The position numbers were made by a program, and so were the translations under genes. A stretch of 64,000 nt of DNA. Origin: Xiphias gladius. Lineage: Eukaryota; Chordata; Actinopteri; Istiophoriformes; Xiphiidae. The DNA lies in assembly GCF_016859285.1 (NCBI RefSeq), contig NC_053418.1, forward strand, positions 20,704,829-20,768,828, given 5' to 3'. Below, piece by piece: positions 47,103 through 59,518 of this stretch (its first letter is position 1; the number at the start of each line of letters is the position of its first letter). Under the pieces are notes generated by a model. It had not been told where the DNA came from and did no database searches. It saw only the letters and a program-made list of their open reading frames with translations.

Positions 47103-50100
47103 ATGCCTCCAAAGCGGAAAAACCTTGCTGCAGTTAAGGTTGAAGATGGTGAGAAGATTTTTTATATTTTTCCTTACAGTCAATTTTCAAGTTTTTACAC
47201 TTAACTTTTTTTATTATATTGATAATGACTGAGTCAGTTTTGAATGCTGGATACCTATTTGAGATTTATCACCTGAATTTGTGTTTGCATGTTTTTTGGT
47301 CACATGTTCCAGTTGGAATGGAGGTTGATGCTGTGTTAGACAGTGGAAGTGAAGGTGAGTTTTGTGAGACAATTTTCATCTGCTTTTCATCAGAGATCCA
47401 GTTACATTGGTCAGTATATGACTATATCTTGAAGATTTGTCACAATGTGATGGTGTGATGGACAAAAGAGTGTAAATTACTGATTGTTTTCCAAATTTCC
47501 TCCTTTATTTTGTGATAGCTCAACTGAAAGATTCCAGGGCATTTTTTACAACTCTTTATCATTATTCTTTGTACTTTTTGTAATGTAATATAAATTGTGT
47601 CACTGGATCAAAGTTTCAGCCATTTGTATATAAATGTATACATGTGTGTCTCAGATGAGGCCAGGAGGAAAAGGAAAAATAGAAGAGCAAAGCCACAGCG
47701 TAGAGCCAAACAGATCAGTGATGACGAGGAAGATGAGGAGGATGAGGATGAGGCACCACGGAAAAGAGGACGAAAGAAGAAGGCTAAGCCCCGGGACAGT
47801 GACGAAGATGATGAGGAAGACAACCGGAGTGTGAAAAGCAAAGGATCAAAAGCCTCCAGGAGGAGAGCTGCTAATGAGGAGAGCGATGAGGAGAGCGAAG
47901 AAGACAGAGAGAAAAGGAAAAAAGGAGGGAGAGTGGTGTCCAAAAAGGAGAAAGAGGAGCAGAATAAGGAGAAGAAGGGAAATGTTAAAGGGAAAGAAGG
48001 GAGGAATAAAGATGGCGAGAAGGACAAGAAAAAGAAGAAGGGCAAGTTGAGCAGGTGCAGTATTCTTTGAGACTTGTCTCTCACCTACCTGCATGCTCCA
48101 CACACCCGTATGGGCTTTCTCCATGCAGTCTCATGCAGACTTCCCGGCAGACTCCGGTGATATGAAGTTACTTTATGTGCCATACGTTCAGGGAGATGAG
48201 ACACTGTAAACAACATCATTATTATTACAACACAGAATACACACTTGTTTCCCTGAATATATGGCATTTACAGTATATCTGGTTGATTTTTAAAGTGGCA
48301 CATCAACAGCATCTGATTGTTGATGAGGGAAACTTTAAAACATCTGAGAGCGACAGAGAAGGTTATATCATCATCCTATCAGATGTTTTACAAAAGACAG
48401 TTCAGTTATGGTGAACAAGTTTTAGTGATAAAGATTTCTGGCTGCTGTGATGGATGGTGTAATCCTCCTTTGTTCATCCATTATTTACTACCTCCTTAAA
48501 ACAAAGGCAACAAGACAAGACATCCTGAGACACCACAATCTTCCTATTGTTTCACTGGGAGTGTTTTGGTAGTTTGCTGCAAGATCGCTAGCTAATTAAC
48601 CGGTAGTTAGCTTCTTTAAAAAGTAACTAACCACTGGTTCTGTCTATTGAATGTAAAGAAAGAGGATTTTAACATTTTTTTTAACAAAAGAATTCAAATC
48701 CATACCATAACTCTTAAGTCTGCTCATGAAAATTATTTAATATAATAATTCAATTTGAGAAGTACATTTTGACAAAGTGCTGCATAGAAGGTAAAAGAAA
48801 ACTTTTAAAAGTGCTGGCCTTTAGCTTATCAAAATAGTGCTGACAGACTGACAGATGGACAGATTTGTCAAACGCTTCCCTTCACTTGACGGTAAGTTTT
48901 TGAATTCTTTGAAAGCCACTATGTGTTTGACTTGAAAATTTTCTTTTTTTCCAACTCCTTGTGGCAGACAGCAGAATCCATGCTGCCATCGAGAAAAATT
49001 TATTAAACAAAATGTTTTGAACCTGCAGTAACTGTTTTGATGTGGCCTCTCTGGGGCAGTAGAAAGAAGGTGTGAACACAACATTGACATATAAGTTAAT
49101 ATAGCAAACTTACACATCCAGCAATTCCAGAGAAACAGCTGGCGAGTCCAATATTCACTCTCTTTTTGCTCTGTTTTGGTCTCTACCAAACTCCTGAGGG
49201 AAACATCTGGCTCTTTAGTTGCTAAATGCTCAACTTTGCTCACAAGCTAGTTGCCACCTGTCTGTGTCCATCCATTTCTGTAGCTTTCTAAAACTAACAA
49301 TCTGACATTCACACCCTCTTCACACAGCAATTGGCTACTGTGTGGCTGTGAGAAAGTAATCTCTAGCTTTCTTTGTCATCCAAAAATTTCTGGCACTTTC
49401 TGAGTGTACCCTGAGTGCAACACTTTCCAGTACAGAAAGTCTGAAAATGTGCCCCTTTTCCCCTATATTTAAAACATTATTGTGTCTCCCCCTCTCTATG
49501 ACTGCAGGCTTTTTCACCCCATCTTCGAGTGTGGCCATTTAGAACAGCTATTGAACAATTTTGCTTTCAGATGTGCTTGGAAAACACGTTGAACAAACTA
49601 GTTCTTTTCTACCAAAACCAGGCCCTTAGATTCTATACTCATGCTAGTGCCTCTTTGAGGCCATACTGAAGCACAGCAGTGCCTTAAGCTAAATGCTAAC
49701 GTTCTGATGTTAAGCAGGCACAGCTTAATGTTTTCTATGTTTGCAATGTTAGTTTAATGGGTTATCATGCTAACATTTGCTAATTAGCACTAAATTAAAA
49801 TATAAAAAATAACCCAATGGTCACTTTTTAACTAAATAAATAGCAAGAAGACCAGCACAATAAACAAAATTTCTTGCACATCTTATATGTGTATATTTTG
49901 AAGAGTTGAGCTTCACTGAATTTCTGCCCTTCCTCTACTTTGTAAAATGGTTCTTCACATACAGATGAGTTGAGGTTTTGGATTTTCAGATGTTGGTGTT
50001 GCTGCTGTCGTCTGATGTTTAGATTTGGCTCCTGTAGCGCCCTTATCAAAGCCACGGCATGTGACAGCTCTTTCCCTTTATCAGCTCCTCATCTTCCTCC

Positions 50101-53100
50101 GAGTCTGATGAAGAATCACTGTCAGAGGGGGAGATCGAAGCCCTGAAGGAACAGGTAGAGGAGAAGAAGAAACTGATCACTACATTGAGGAACAAACCCT
50201 GGCGCATGAAGAGGAGACTCATACTGCTCAAGTAAAAACAAAATCCAAAACAGTGGCCAACTTGAACTCACATCCTCTGACTGTTTTTGGCTGTTGCTGC
50301 TGCTGCATTTTGTTTTTTTATGCTTGTTTTATTTTGGTATTTTGCTTGTTACTCATTTATTTTTTTCACTTTCCTTGATGCCTACCATCACTCATGTCAT
50401 GTACATGTGATGTTGATCATGCATTATTAAAACTTGTTCATTGCCACTTTGGCTGTTTGATACTTCTCTTTGTCAGTGCTGTGACGTATAGACATTAAAA
50501 AGTACTTTGGAAAAAACAAAATCGATTTATTTAAACAGAGATGCTTTACAGCGGGGTCACATCAGGTTTACCTGTGACCCTGTTTTGTCATATTACAAAT
50601 CTGGAAGACATTAGCTCTAATCTAATGCTCGAACATACAAGACATTTTTGGTGGAGCATGCCAGGGTTTGCCCGATTAATCACATTCTCATAGACAGACT
50701 TAATTCTGCACAGAAACAGTCAACAGGAAATCAAAGTCTTTAGACTCTTGAAACCTCACAAAGTGATTAGATCCAGGAAAATAATTGTTCACTCACATTC
50801 AAAATTTTATTCTGTTGGGGGAATTCTCCCCTCTCTTAGATGCAGAATAGAAACATGATGACAGCTGTCATTCAAATCTCAGGAAAACACAGTGCAGCAC
50901 ACATAAGGCTGGCTGCAGTTCAGCCTGTCAGACATCGTCAGTGTGAGAAGGCTTGCCCGGGCCAAGGCTGGGAATTGTGTAGGTTAGTGTATTTGTGTGT
51001 GTGTGTGAGAGTGAGAGAGAGGTGGACGGTATGTTTCTCTATGTACAGACAAGCAAGGCTCTGGGAAGGGAAAACGATAGGTAAACTGCATTATTTTTTT
51101 CATGAGTTTGACACTGTTTAATCCATGTTGTTGTGGCTGACTGAGAGAAGCTTCCTGCTTCCCAAGTCTAAGTAGGAATGTATCATCAATCAGTGTATCA
51201 TCCCACACCTGTTGTTTTAACATCCTGTTACCACTAACTAATTCATTCATTGGTTAGGTAGGTCATGGTCGTCTGTGCTTTCTCTGATTGGTCACACAGG
51301 GAGGCCCAGGAGTTTGTTGAAAAGTTTGAAGGAGCTCTTGGGAAAGGAAGAGGCAGGAAGCTGTATGCATTCAAAGTCATGTTGACGAAGGTAATCTGTT
51401 CATGTTACAGCTTTGTTGACACTTAAAGCTGAAACAATACAAACTTTATTCATTTATAATGTGGAGTATATTATATATTATTGAAATAACCATTTTAAAC
51501 TTTTTCCCCCAGAAACTGATCAAGTTTAAACGTGACTTTGAGAACTTCAAAACAGCCTGTATACCCTGGGAGAGGAAGATAAAGGAAGTAGAAAGTTGGT
51601 ACCACAATGACTATCTGAAAAATAATCACTGAGCTATGATCTTACTGTTTCTAATAAGCCGTCACTACATTTCTAAGTCAAGGTCTCTGTTTCCCAAACC
51701 ATAGGTCACTTTGGGTCATCTGTGGCATCCTACTTTATTTTTCTGAGGTGGATGTATGGTCTGAATCTGGTCCTTTTTGGGTTCATGTTTGGCCTGGTGG
51801 TGCTGCCTGAGGTACAGCCTTTCTCATAATACATGTCAGCAGGTGATACCTGAGGTATCAGACATACATGTTTTCAAATCTCTCTCCTTTCTCACCTACA
51901 AGCGTCTCCTCTGTGTTTAGGTCCTTATGGGTCTTCCCTATGGCTCCATTCCCAGGAAAACCGTGCCCCGAGATGAGCAGGCCACAGCCATGGACTTCTC
52001 TGTGCTCTTTGACTTTGGTGTGAGGATCTTAGCTTCATCTATCAGTTTATCATACCTGACTCAATTTATGAAGATAGGCAGATTATATTCAAAATGAGCG
52101 GCTAAAACAAGTCTATATCTTTGGAAGACATGGCTACAACAGATAAGCTGTGTTTTAAATGCTAATGTTTGTAATTTTAGCCATGCTACTGGCATGGCTA
52201 TGAAGACGGCAACTGGTCCAACGCTTTTGGTCCAGAATGAATATGTCACCAACCATTAAATGGATTGCCATGAAATTTTGTACAGACATTCATGGTGATC
52301 AGAAGATGAATCCAAATGACTCTGGTGATCCCCTGACTTTTCCCTGAGTGCGGGGGTTCAGATATGTGGTTTTTAGGGAAATGTCTCAACAGAAATGTCC
52401 CATGTACAGCCTCATAGAGCCGTTAGCATGGCTGTAGACTCTTAGTCCTGTTTTCTTTTATCAAAATTTTAACCAGATGTTACTATTTTATTTGCTATAT
52501 TTAACTTTTTCTTAGTCTTATTAAAAAAGTGTGAAAGTTGCTTTGCACCTGCTTGTGCAGTTGTGATATGTGTCCATAAGTTTGGATATTTGTTTGTGTA
52601 CCTCACCAACAGGGATACTGCAAGTACTCCTTTTTGTTCTATGGTTACTACAACAGCGAGCGAACGATCGGACTGCTGCAGTTCAGACTCCCTCTGTCAT
52701 ACCTGCTTGTGGGTGTTGGCATATTTGGATACAGCCTGATGGTTGTCATTAGAACGTAGGCAAGACACACAAATGCAGGCAATCAGATGTACAGTACATG
52801 TATGCAGATGGAGATGTTTGATGGCTGTTTTTCTCTTTTTTCCAACCTGGTTTTCTGTTCAGGATGGCTCGTAACTCGAATGAAGGTGGAGACGGGGCGG
52901 AGGAGGGAGAGTTCACCTTCAGCTGGAAGATGTTCACTAGCTGGGACTACCTGATAGGAAACCCTGAGACCGCAGACAATAAGTACGCCTCTATTACCAC
53001 CAGCTTCAAGGTTAGCAGGTGTATGGTGTGTGTATATTTTAGTTTGGATGATGAACACTGGAACATGACTAAATGTTTTCTGAGAGCAAGGGTTTCCTCC

Positions 53101-56100
53101 TAGACTCACCGTTTTACAGTCATAAAGGCAATATCTTCAGTGGAGGAAGCTGGGATACCAGTTTTTTTACCATCAGCCACAAGACATGTTTTAAGGATGC
53201 TGTGGCTCAATTGTTTTGTTTTTCTTTTTTAAATTTGAAAATTAATTTTTCAACCCACTAAAAAAATAAAATGCTGGAATACTAAACATTTGAGAATAAT
53301 AAAGTACAGTTGACACCAATATAAGAGCATAATCGGGTGGATGTTTCCTTTAATTTCACTTTACTTACAGGCTTTGCAGTGAAATTTAAATTTTTGAAAC
53401 ATGAAAACTGCAACATGGTACATAAAACACAAGGCTTGAAGAGGGTTTAATGCATCTTTATTTATTTTACCACTTTTATCTATTTTTTCCCTAATTCAGG
53501 AATCCATTGTGGATGAACAGGAGAACCAGAAAAACGAGAACATCCATCTCCGACGGTTCCTCAGGGTTCTTGCAAACTTTCTGATCCTGTGCTGCCTTGG
53601 AGGCAGTGGATACCTCATCTACTTTGTGGTGAAACGTTCCCAGGAGTTTGCTGACATGAAGAAAGAAGATCTGTCATGGTTTGAAAAGAATGAGGCAGGT
53701 TGACACTAAATATTAAAACTTTTCTGTTTAAGCAGTGAGTTTTCAAAATATTATTTTATAGAAAACACAAGAGAGCTGAGAATTGAAAATGAGAGTGAAA
53801 AACGAGTAGTAACCCTCCCCTCTCGTCCAATGTATCAGGTGGAGTTTGTGATGTCTCTGCTGGGGCTGGTGTGTCCTCCTCTGTTTGAAACCATTGCAGA
53901 GTTGGAAGATTATCACCCTCGTATTGCCCTTAAGTGGCAGCTTGGTCGAATCTTTGCCCTCTTCCTGGGAAACCTTTACACCTTCCTCTTTGCCCTGTTT
54001 GATGAGGTTACTGCCAAGGTATGACATATAACCGTAAGGTACCAATACATATTTGGGCTCATTTTTACCCATGTAAATGGACAGTGTCTCATGTCAGGAA
54101 AGTCACTAGACTTTTGCTGCATTTGCTCTGGCTTAATTCAGTCTTGTAGTTACTTAACAGTTTTATAGTAAAAGAGCTACATTTCTTAATTGCTTTTACA
54201 ATAGTGTATTGACCTTCAGTTAAACTTAACATGTTGAAACAGCACTTCCACTTACAACTTTCAGAAGGCCTGAGACATTGCCTTAATCTACATACATTAA
54301 AAAAAAAAGTTTGACATATTGGGAAATATGCTTATTCGCTTGCTGGTGGTAAATTAGATGAAGATTTAAAATACTCCCAAATCCATCTCTTAGATATAAA
54401 GCTACAGTCACCAGCGAGTTAACTAAGCTTAGCTCACAAAAACTAGAAACAGGGGTGAGTCTGGCTCACTCTGAAGGTAACAAGATCCCCCGATAAGCAA
54501 GAAACACTCTGGTGCATAACTATCCGTAAAATGGCAAATTGTCATTTTTGTTCTGATTAAACAGTATATTAAGGTGATAATAAGTGAGCGTTGGAGGTGC
54601 TGGTAGGTGGATTTTGTTACCTTTGGACTGAGATAACAGACAAGCTGTTTCATCCTCTCTCAAGACTAGCCAGTCAGCTGCTGGTTAGTTTAGCTTAGCA
54701 CCAATAGAGGAAACAAGAGGAAGCAGCTTGTGCTGCTCTGTCTAAAGGTAACAAAATCTGCTGTTTCCAGTGTTTGAGCTAATAAGCTAACTGGCTGCTG
54801 GTGGCTGTAGCTATATATTTAACAGACAAATATGAGAGTGGTATCAATATCGTCATCCAACTCTCAACCAGAAAGTGAATAGTACTTCCCGAAATAGAAC
54901 TATTCCTTTAAATCCAGGCTGCAAACTGTGTATTTCCATGTGTGCAAATTGTGCCACATAAATAAGGTTTGACGTACTTTGCCTCGACTATTCTTTGATG
55001 TATTTTTTTATTCTTTAGTTGGAGAGGGAGAAGTCAATCAAGAATGCTACTGAATGGTCTTTGGATCAGTACTATGCCAACTACAGCTCTCACTTCAACA
55101 CAACAGACGTGCCTCCTCCAGCTGTGAACCCAGCCGACATAGTCAGAGGACCCTGCTGGGAGACTGGAGTGGGAATAGTCAGTATTGGCATTATATACTG
55201 TTGTCCAATGTTGAATGAGAAATTGGGGGGCGCAGAGTAACCTTCTACTCCTTTTGCAACATAATTCCTCTACTTTACCCTCCTCACCCCACTTAATCAA
55301 ACAGAGGAGACCAAATGCCTGATTTCATCGGTGGGTTTATATTTGTTCTTATTTCTTTTGATTCTTTCCTCGCCGGTTTCATTTTCTGTGTAGGAATTTG
55401 TGAAGCTTATCGTGTCAGACATGCAAGTGACCTATTTGACGATCCTGATTGGTGACTTTGTGCGAGCTCTCATTGTTCGCTTCCTCAACTACTGCTGGTG
55501 CTGGGACCTGGAGGCTGGATTTGTGAGTACTCGCAGTGTGTGTCAGTGGGTCACAGTGTCTCCGTGTACATTAGTTGTGTTTGTTTGTTCGGTTGAATTA
55601 AATAAAAAATTAATATTTTCTTTTTACCTATCCAACAAATCATTACATCATTTCGATGTCCTGTGCATTAAACCATGCTTTATATAAAACTAAGCGCGAC
55701 ATTTGTGCTTCTTGTATCTGCAGTTAATTCGGCTGAATGTCAATTTCAAGTGGGTTTATCAGTTTAATTAGTGTTTTTATTATCATTGTATAGCTACCAT
55801 GTCATTCAGCTATAACTGAACAATGTGTGATTACAGTACAGTTCATATTGGATTCAAGTCAACCTGATACCATACAATGACATCTGGCAAGACAGGTGAT
55901 CCCTACCATTGAGTGAAAGAGGAGACTGCAGTGAGAACTTAATTACACAGAGAGAGAAACATAGACAGAGAGAGAGGGGCAAAGTGCATCGACCCTGGTT
56001 TTTGTTAATTCAGGTGAACATGCTAATCTTGTTGTGTTTATACCAGCCTTCATATGGAGAGTTTGACATCAGTGGAAATGTGCTGGGGCTTGTCTTCAAT

Positions 56101-58559
56101 CAAGGAATGATATGGTGAATTACTCTACATCTGCATGGTTGATTTTATTTTCTGCCTTTTCTATATAACCAGGGAATCTGTAATGGGACTAATTGTTGAC
56201 TAATGAGCTTCCCTCTCATGAAAAACAGCACGTTTATTGTTGTCATTGTCTGTCTCCACTGTGCGTATAATTAACAAAATAGTGAGTGTGGAGTGCCTGC
56301 CTCTTCATATTAAATGTGTTATTTTGCATGCCTGTTGATATTGCAGCCAAACTGTTGCAAAAGTAACTCAAATTAATTACATGAAACCACTTATTAGAGG
56401 AATCAGTAGGTTTATCTAAAGCTCAACATTGGCTGATAAAACATTATTTTTGAAATAATGTCGGTAACTTGTTTTCCTCAGGATGGGGGCATTTTATGCA
56501 CCAGGTCTGGTGGGTCTGAACGTTTTGCGTCTCCTGTGCTCGATGTACTACCAGTGCTGGGCAGTGATGGCCTGTAACGTTCCTCATGAGCGAGTTTTCA
56601 AGGCCTCGCGGTCAAACAACTTCTACATGGGCCTGCTGCTGCTGGTGCTGTTCCTCAGCCTGCTTCCAGTCGTCTACACTATCATGACCTTGCCCCCTTC
56701 CTTCGACTGTGGGCCATTCAGGTCAGCAGGACTGAAATGGTAGACTACATGATAGTGAAATATGAAATAATATCACAGGGTTAGATTACAATGATAGTTC
56801 GCGGTGAGTTCTTCTGTTTTTTAAAAGAACTTAAGTCAGTTAAATAACTATCTACCTGAAACATTTTAAAACCTCTTAAGTCAATTTATCCAAATGTACT
56901 GGTTGTTTTAAGTATTTTAGGCTTCTGAATTTTTGCCATTTACAGTACTTTATTGGTAAGGAACCATGTACAATAATAAACATAAACGAAATGTACTTGA
57001 GTTAGCTTAGAGTTAGCATAGAGCTAGTTTTCATCTGCTGTGCCTATGCAGGTCATTAAAGCACATTTATGCTTAAACATACTAAAACTGTCTTGCATAT
57101 GTGGTTTGGTGGACATTTTTTATCCAAAGATTAGATACAAATAAACAGTGTACTGTATTTGATCCATGTCTTTCCGCCAGTGGTCAAGAGAAGATGTATG
57201 ATGTGGTCATGGAGACTATAGAACAGGATCTACCATCCTTCATAGGAAATATTTTTACGTATGCCACCAACCCTGGACTCATCATGCCTGCTGTCCTCCT
57301 CATGGTGTACGTAGCATTTAAATACTGTTTTGTATCTGCGAAAAAAAACCCCAACTAATTAAGAGGTGAAATGCCATTGCATGTACTGGAGAGGAAAGGA
57401 AATTAAATGACCACTGAATAACATTAAAAAAGTCTGTTTTGAATTTCAGCTTTCAAAATGTCTCTGAAAATTTGACTGCACAAGAAAATCTGTACAGTTG
57501 TCTGGCTAGATTTTTTCACATTTTGAGTATTTTCTATGTAAATTGACTGAAGCCTACACAAACATTGTGTGTGTAGATTTTTCATGTGATTATAGCATTT
57601 TGAATTTATTCTGATGGCATAAATTTTGTCTGTAGGAAAACATGCCTGTCCCAAGGAAAATTGCTAGAGTGGTAATCGCACTGTGTCTTTTTTCTTACTA
57701 CCACAGGCGGCACCAAAGTCAGACATTTTCAAATCCTACACACTATTTTATTTTTCAGCCTAAAATTGTCAAATGTAAACCAATTTGGTCTAAAAATGCC
57801 AAAATTAATGTGTGTAATTGTAGGAATTAAAGTCGTAAAACTTGCCAACTGTCCTGTGGTCTAAGCTGTTGTACCGTTTACCATGGCTTTCACCTAAGAC
57901 TTCTAATGCTATATAACAGGTTGGCCATCTACTACCTGAATGCAGTGTCAAAAGGATACCAACAAGCAAACCTGGACCTTAAAAGGAAGATGCAAATGGT
58001 CAGTATGAGCGTTCTGTTTTCTTATCCTTGTTTCACTCCTTTTTCAAATGCCCCTTTTTTCAAGATTCAATCAAACAAATGACTGTCTGGTTTGTTGGTG
58101 GACACTTTAGGCTCGAGATGAGGAGAAGAACCGTAGAAACAACAAGGACAGCACTAATCAGGTGATGAAAGACTTGGAGGACTTGCTGCCAAACAAGTCT
58201 CTAATACCGCCTCCCACCGAGGAAGAGCCACCCCCACCTGGTACACTCACACACCCTAATATTCCTTTATTGCACATGCTTCTAGCCAATTTGCACCTGA
58301 CTGTCCTCACAACTCCTTTTGCTCTCCATCTGTCTTCTCAGATGTCGTAATTGAGAAGGGCAGCAAGTCTCCCAAAACTAAACCAGGTGCAGCAGGGAAA
58401 GGGGTTAATCTGCAAAAGGATGTGTCACTGGCTGCCCCAAACCCCAGAGGGCCAGTGACCCGTGCCCCAGGGCCGAGAGGGGGGCCTCCTGGAAATTCCA
58501 GGGGGCCTCAACCTGGGCCGGGCAGAGGAAGAGGTCGGGGCGGGCCTCCGAGGCAATAA
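47103..58559 (+). CDS. tmc2: transmembrane channel-like protein 2 (tmc2-like), 20 coding exons, 942 aa
   Basis: TMC2 is the second pore-forming subunit of the hair-cell mechanotransduction channel. Exons: 47103-47148, 47313-47354, 47655-48054, 50085-50231, 51300-51390, 51513-51594, 51705-51811, 51921-52019, 52613-52755, 52863-53010, 53500-53694, 53839-54018, 55019-55177, 55394-55522, 56047-56114, 56482-56721, 57181-57306, 57920-57998, 58111-58240, 58342-58559. They join in frame to 2,829 nt. The start [15 protein letters not shown] is the first ATG of the frame that splices through. Residues 30-165 are Lys/Glu-rich; TM1 is near 270-305; CWETGVGI is at about 606-613. TMC2 marks are [43 protein letters not shown] and [18 protein letters not shown]. 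Sequons NAT, NYS and NTT lie in one loop. The C-terminus is Pro-rich and ends in an Arg-Gly run, [12 protein letters not shown]. Exon 11 uses a GC donor. Whether this is tmc2a or tmc2b cannot be decided. Confidence 0.92.
49655..49800. repeat. dispersed repeat fragment in tmc2 intron 3
   Basis: The segment holds GCTAACATTTGCTAATTAGC and AAATGCTAACGTTCTGATGT, words of a very common percomorph repeat. The rest of the 2 kb intron shows nothing that I recognise. Confidence 0.65.
52230..52345. repeat. dispersed repeat fragment in tmc2 intron 8
   Basis: Contains ATGGATTGCCATGAAATTTT followed by GTACAGACATTCATGG and GATCCCCTGACTTTTCC. I recall these words from the same composite percomorph family as the fragment in intron 3, in opposite arms. 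Confidence 0.65.
54310..54912. mobile_element. fold-back element in tmc2 intron 12
   Basis: The left arm (from TTGACATATTGGGAAATATG) and the reverse complement of the right arm (from TAAAGGAATAGTTCTATTTC) align over about 140 bp with gaps. They share GCTACAG.CACCAGC, AGTTA.CT.AGC, TTAGCTCA and GAAACAG. The centre has a pair of GGTAACAA words. There is no coding frame. This is a non-autonomous element of a family abundant in percomorphs. Confidence 0.75.
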
Positions 58560-59518
58560 GAGACTTGGTTCATGGACCAAAACCAAGATGATACCTACAA
58601 CTAACCACAAACAGCATTTGTCTGTTAGCATGACTGCTGCAGTCATTGTCATATGTGGAGGTTGGGTGTGCCACTGGAATAATTATAGACCTTTTAGAAA
58701 TTAATTGGCATAGATGATAATAATTTTTCACAAATTTATTGTTATTTTACTGCATGACTGAAAAGCATTATAGCTGGCATTTTAAACATGCATTAACTAT
58801 AAGTAACCACCGAAAAAGTCTATAATTACTGCAGTGTAAAGTAAAGACATAGAAATTACTCTTTTATCTGAATTGCTATACTACTGAAGCAAAATGTCAA
58901 CAAAAACCATGGCACAGTACCCTGTTGTAATACAGATATAAAACAAGAAGTGGGCATGATCATGGTAACTGCACTGAAATCAGTGTAACGTTTACTGATT
59001 ATCAATATGGGTCAACAATTTCGATTTCATTTTGAAATCCATGTAAATAGTTTGTGAAATTTCTTTTGTCTATTTTTTGTACGGCACCAATTAAAATAAT
59101 TCTTTTTGAGCAAAGTGCTATTTAAATTGTTAACTCTGAACAAAAACAGACTCTCTAAACTAACACAAACACAAACACAAAAGAGACACTGCTATAGAGA
59201 ACATAGGCTACTGTACACTAAACTGTTAAAGTAAAACATCTGAGATAGTATGCTGGAGGAACATTGATAGATGAAAGTCAGCATTGCCACTGTAACATCA
59301 AGCAAAAGAGACATAGCACTGAAAAGATATTGAAAAAATAGGGAATATCTCAGCAGAAATGAGAGGAATAAATGTTCATGAAGTGACACAGAATCGAATG
59401 ACACCTTCAAAACATCCCCATCATATGATTATTGCAAAATGTCTGTGGAAGATCTGAAGCCATAGGGTGGCGGATCATTTAAAAGACAGGAAAAAGTCAG
59501 TCCTCTGATATAACGTTG
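58560..59518. other. tail-to-tail spacer of tmc2 and aldh1a
   Basis: The two stop codons face each other 959 bp apart. ATTAAA at 59090-59095 could end tmc2, and AATAAA on the minus strand (TTTATT at 58735-58740) could end aldh1a. If both are used, the 3'UTRs overlap antisense by about 350 nt. Confidence 0.45.

Noticed and set aside
47608..48084. Long minus-strand open frame opposite tmc2 exon 3
   Set aside because: It is the antisense of a Glu/Lys/Arg codon run and reads as a Ser/Leu/Phe low-complexity string. It has no start context or homology that I recognise.
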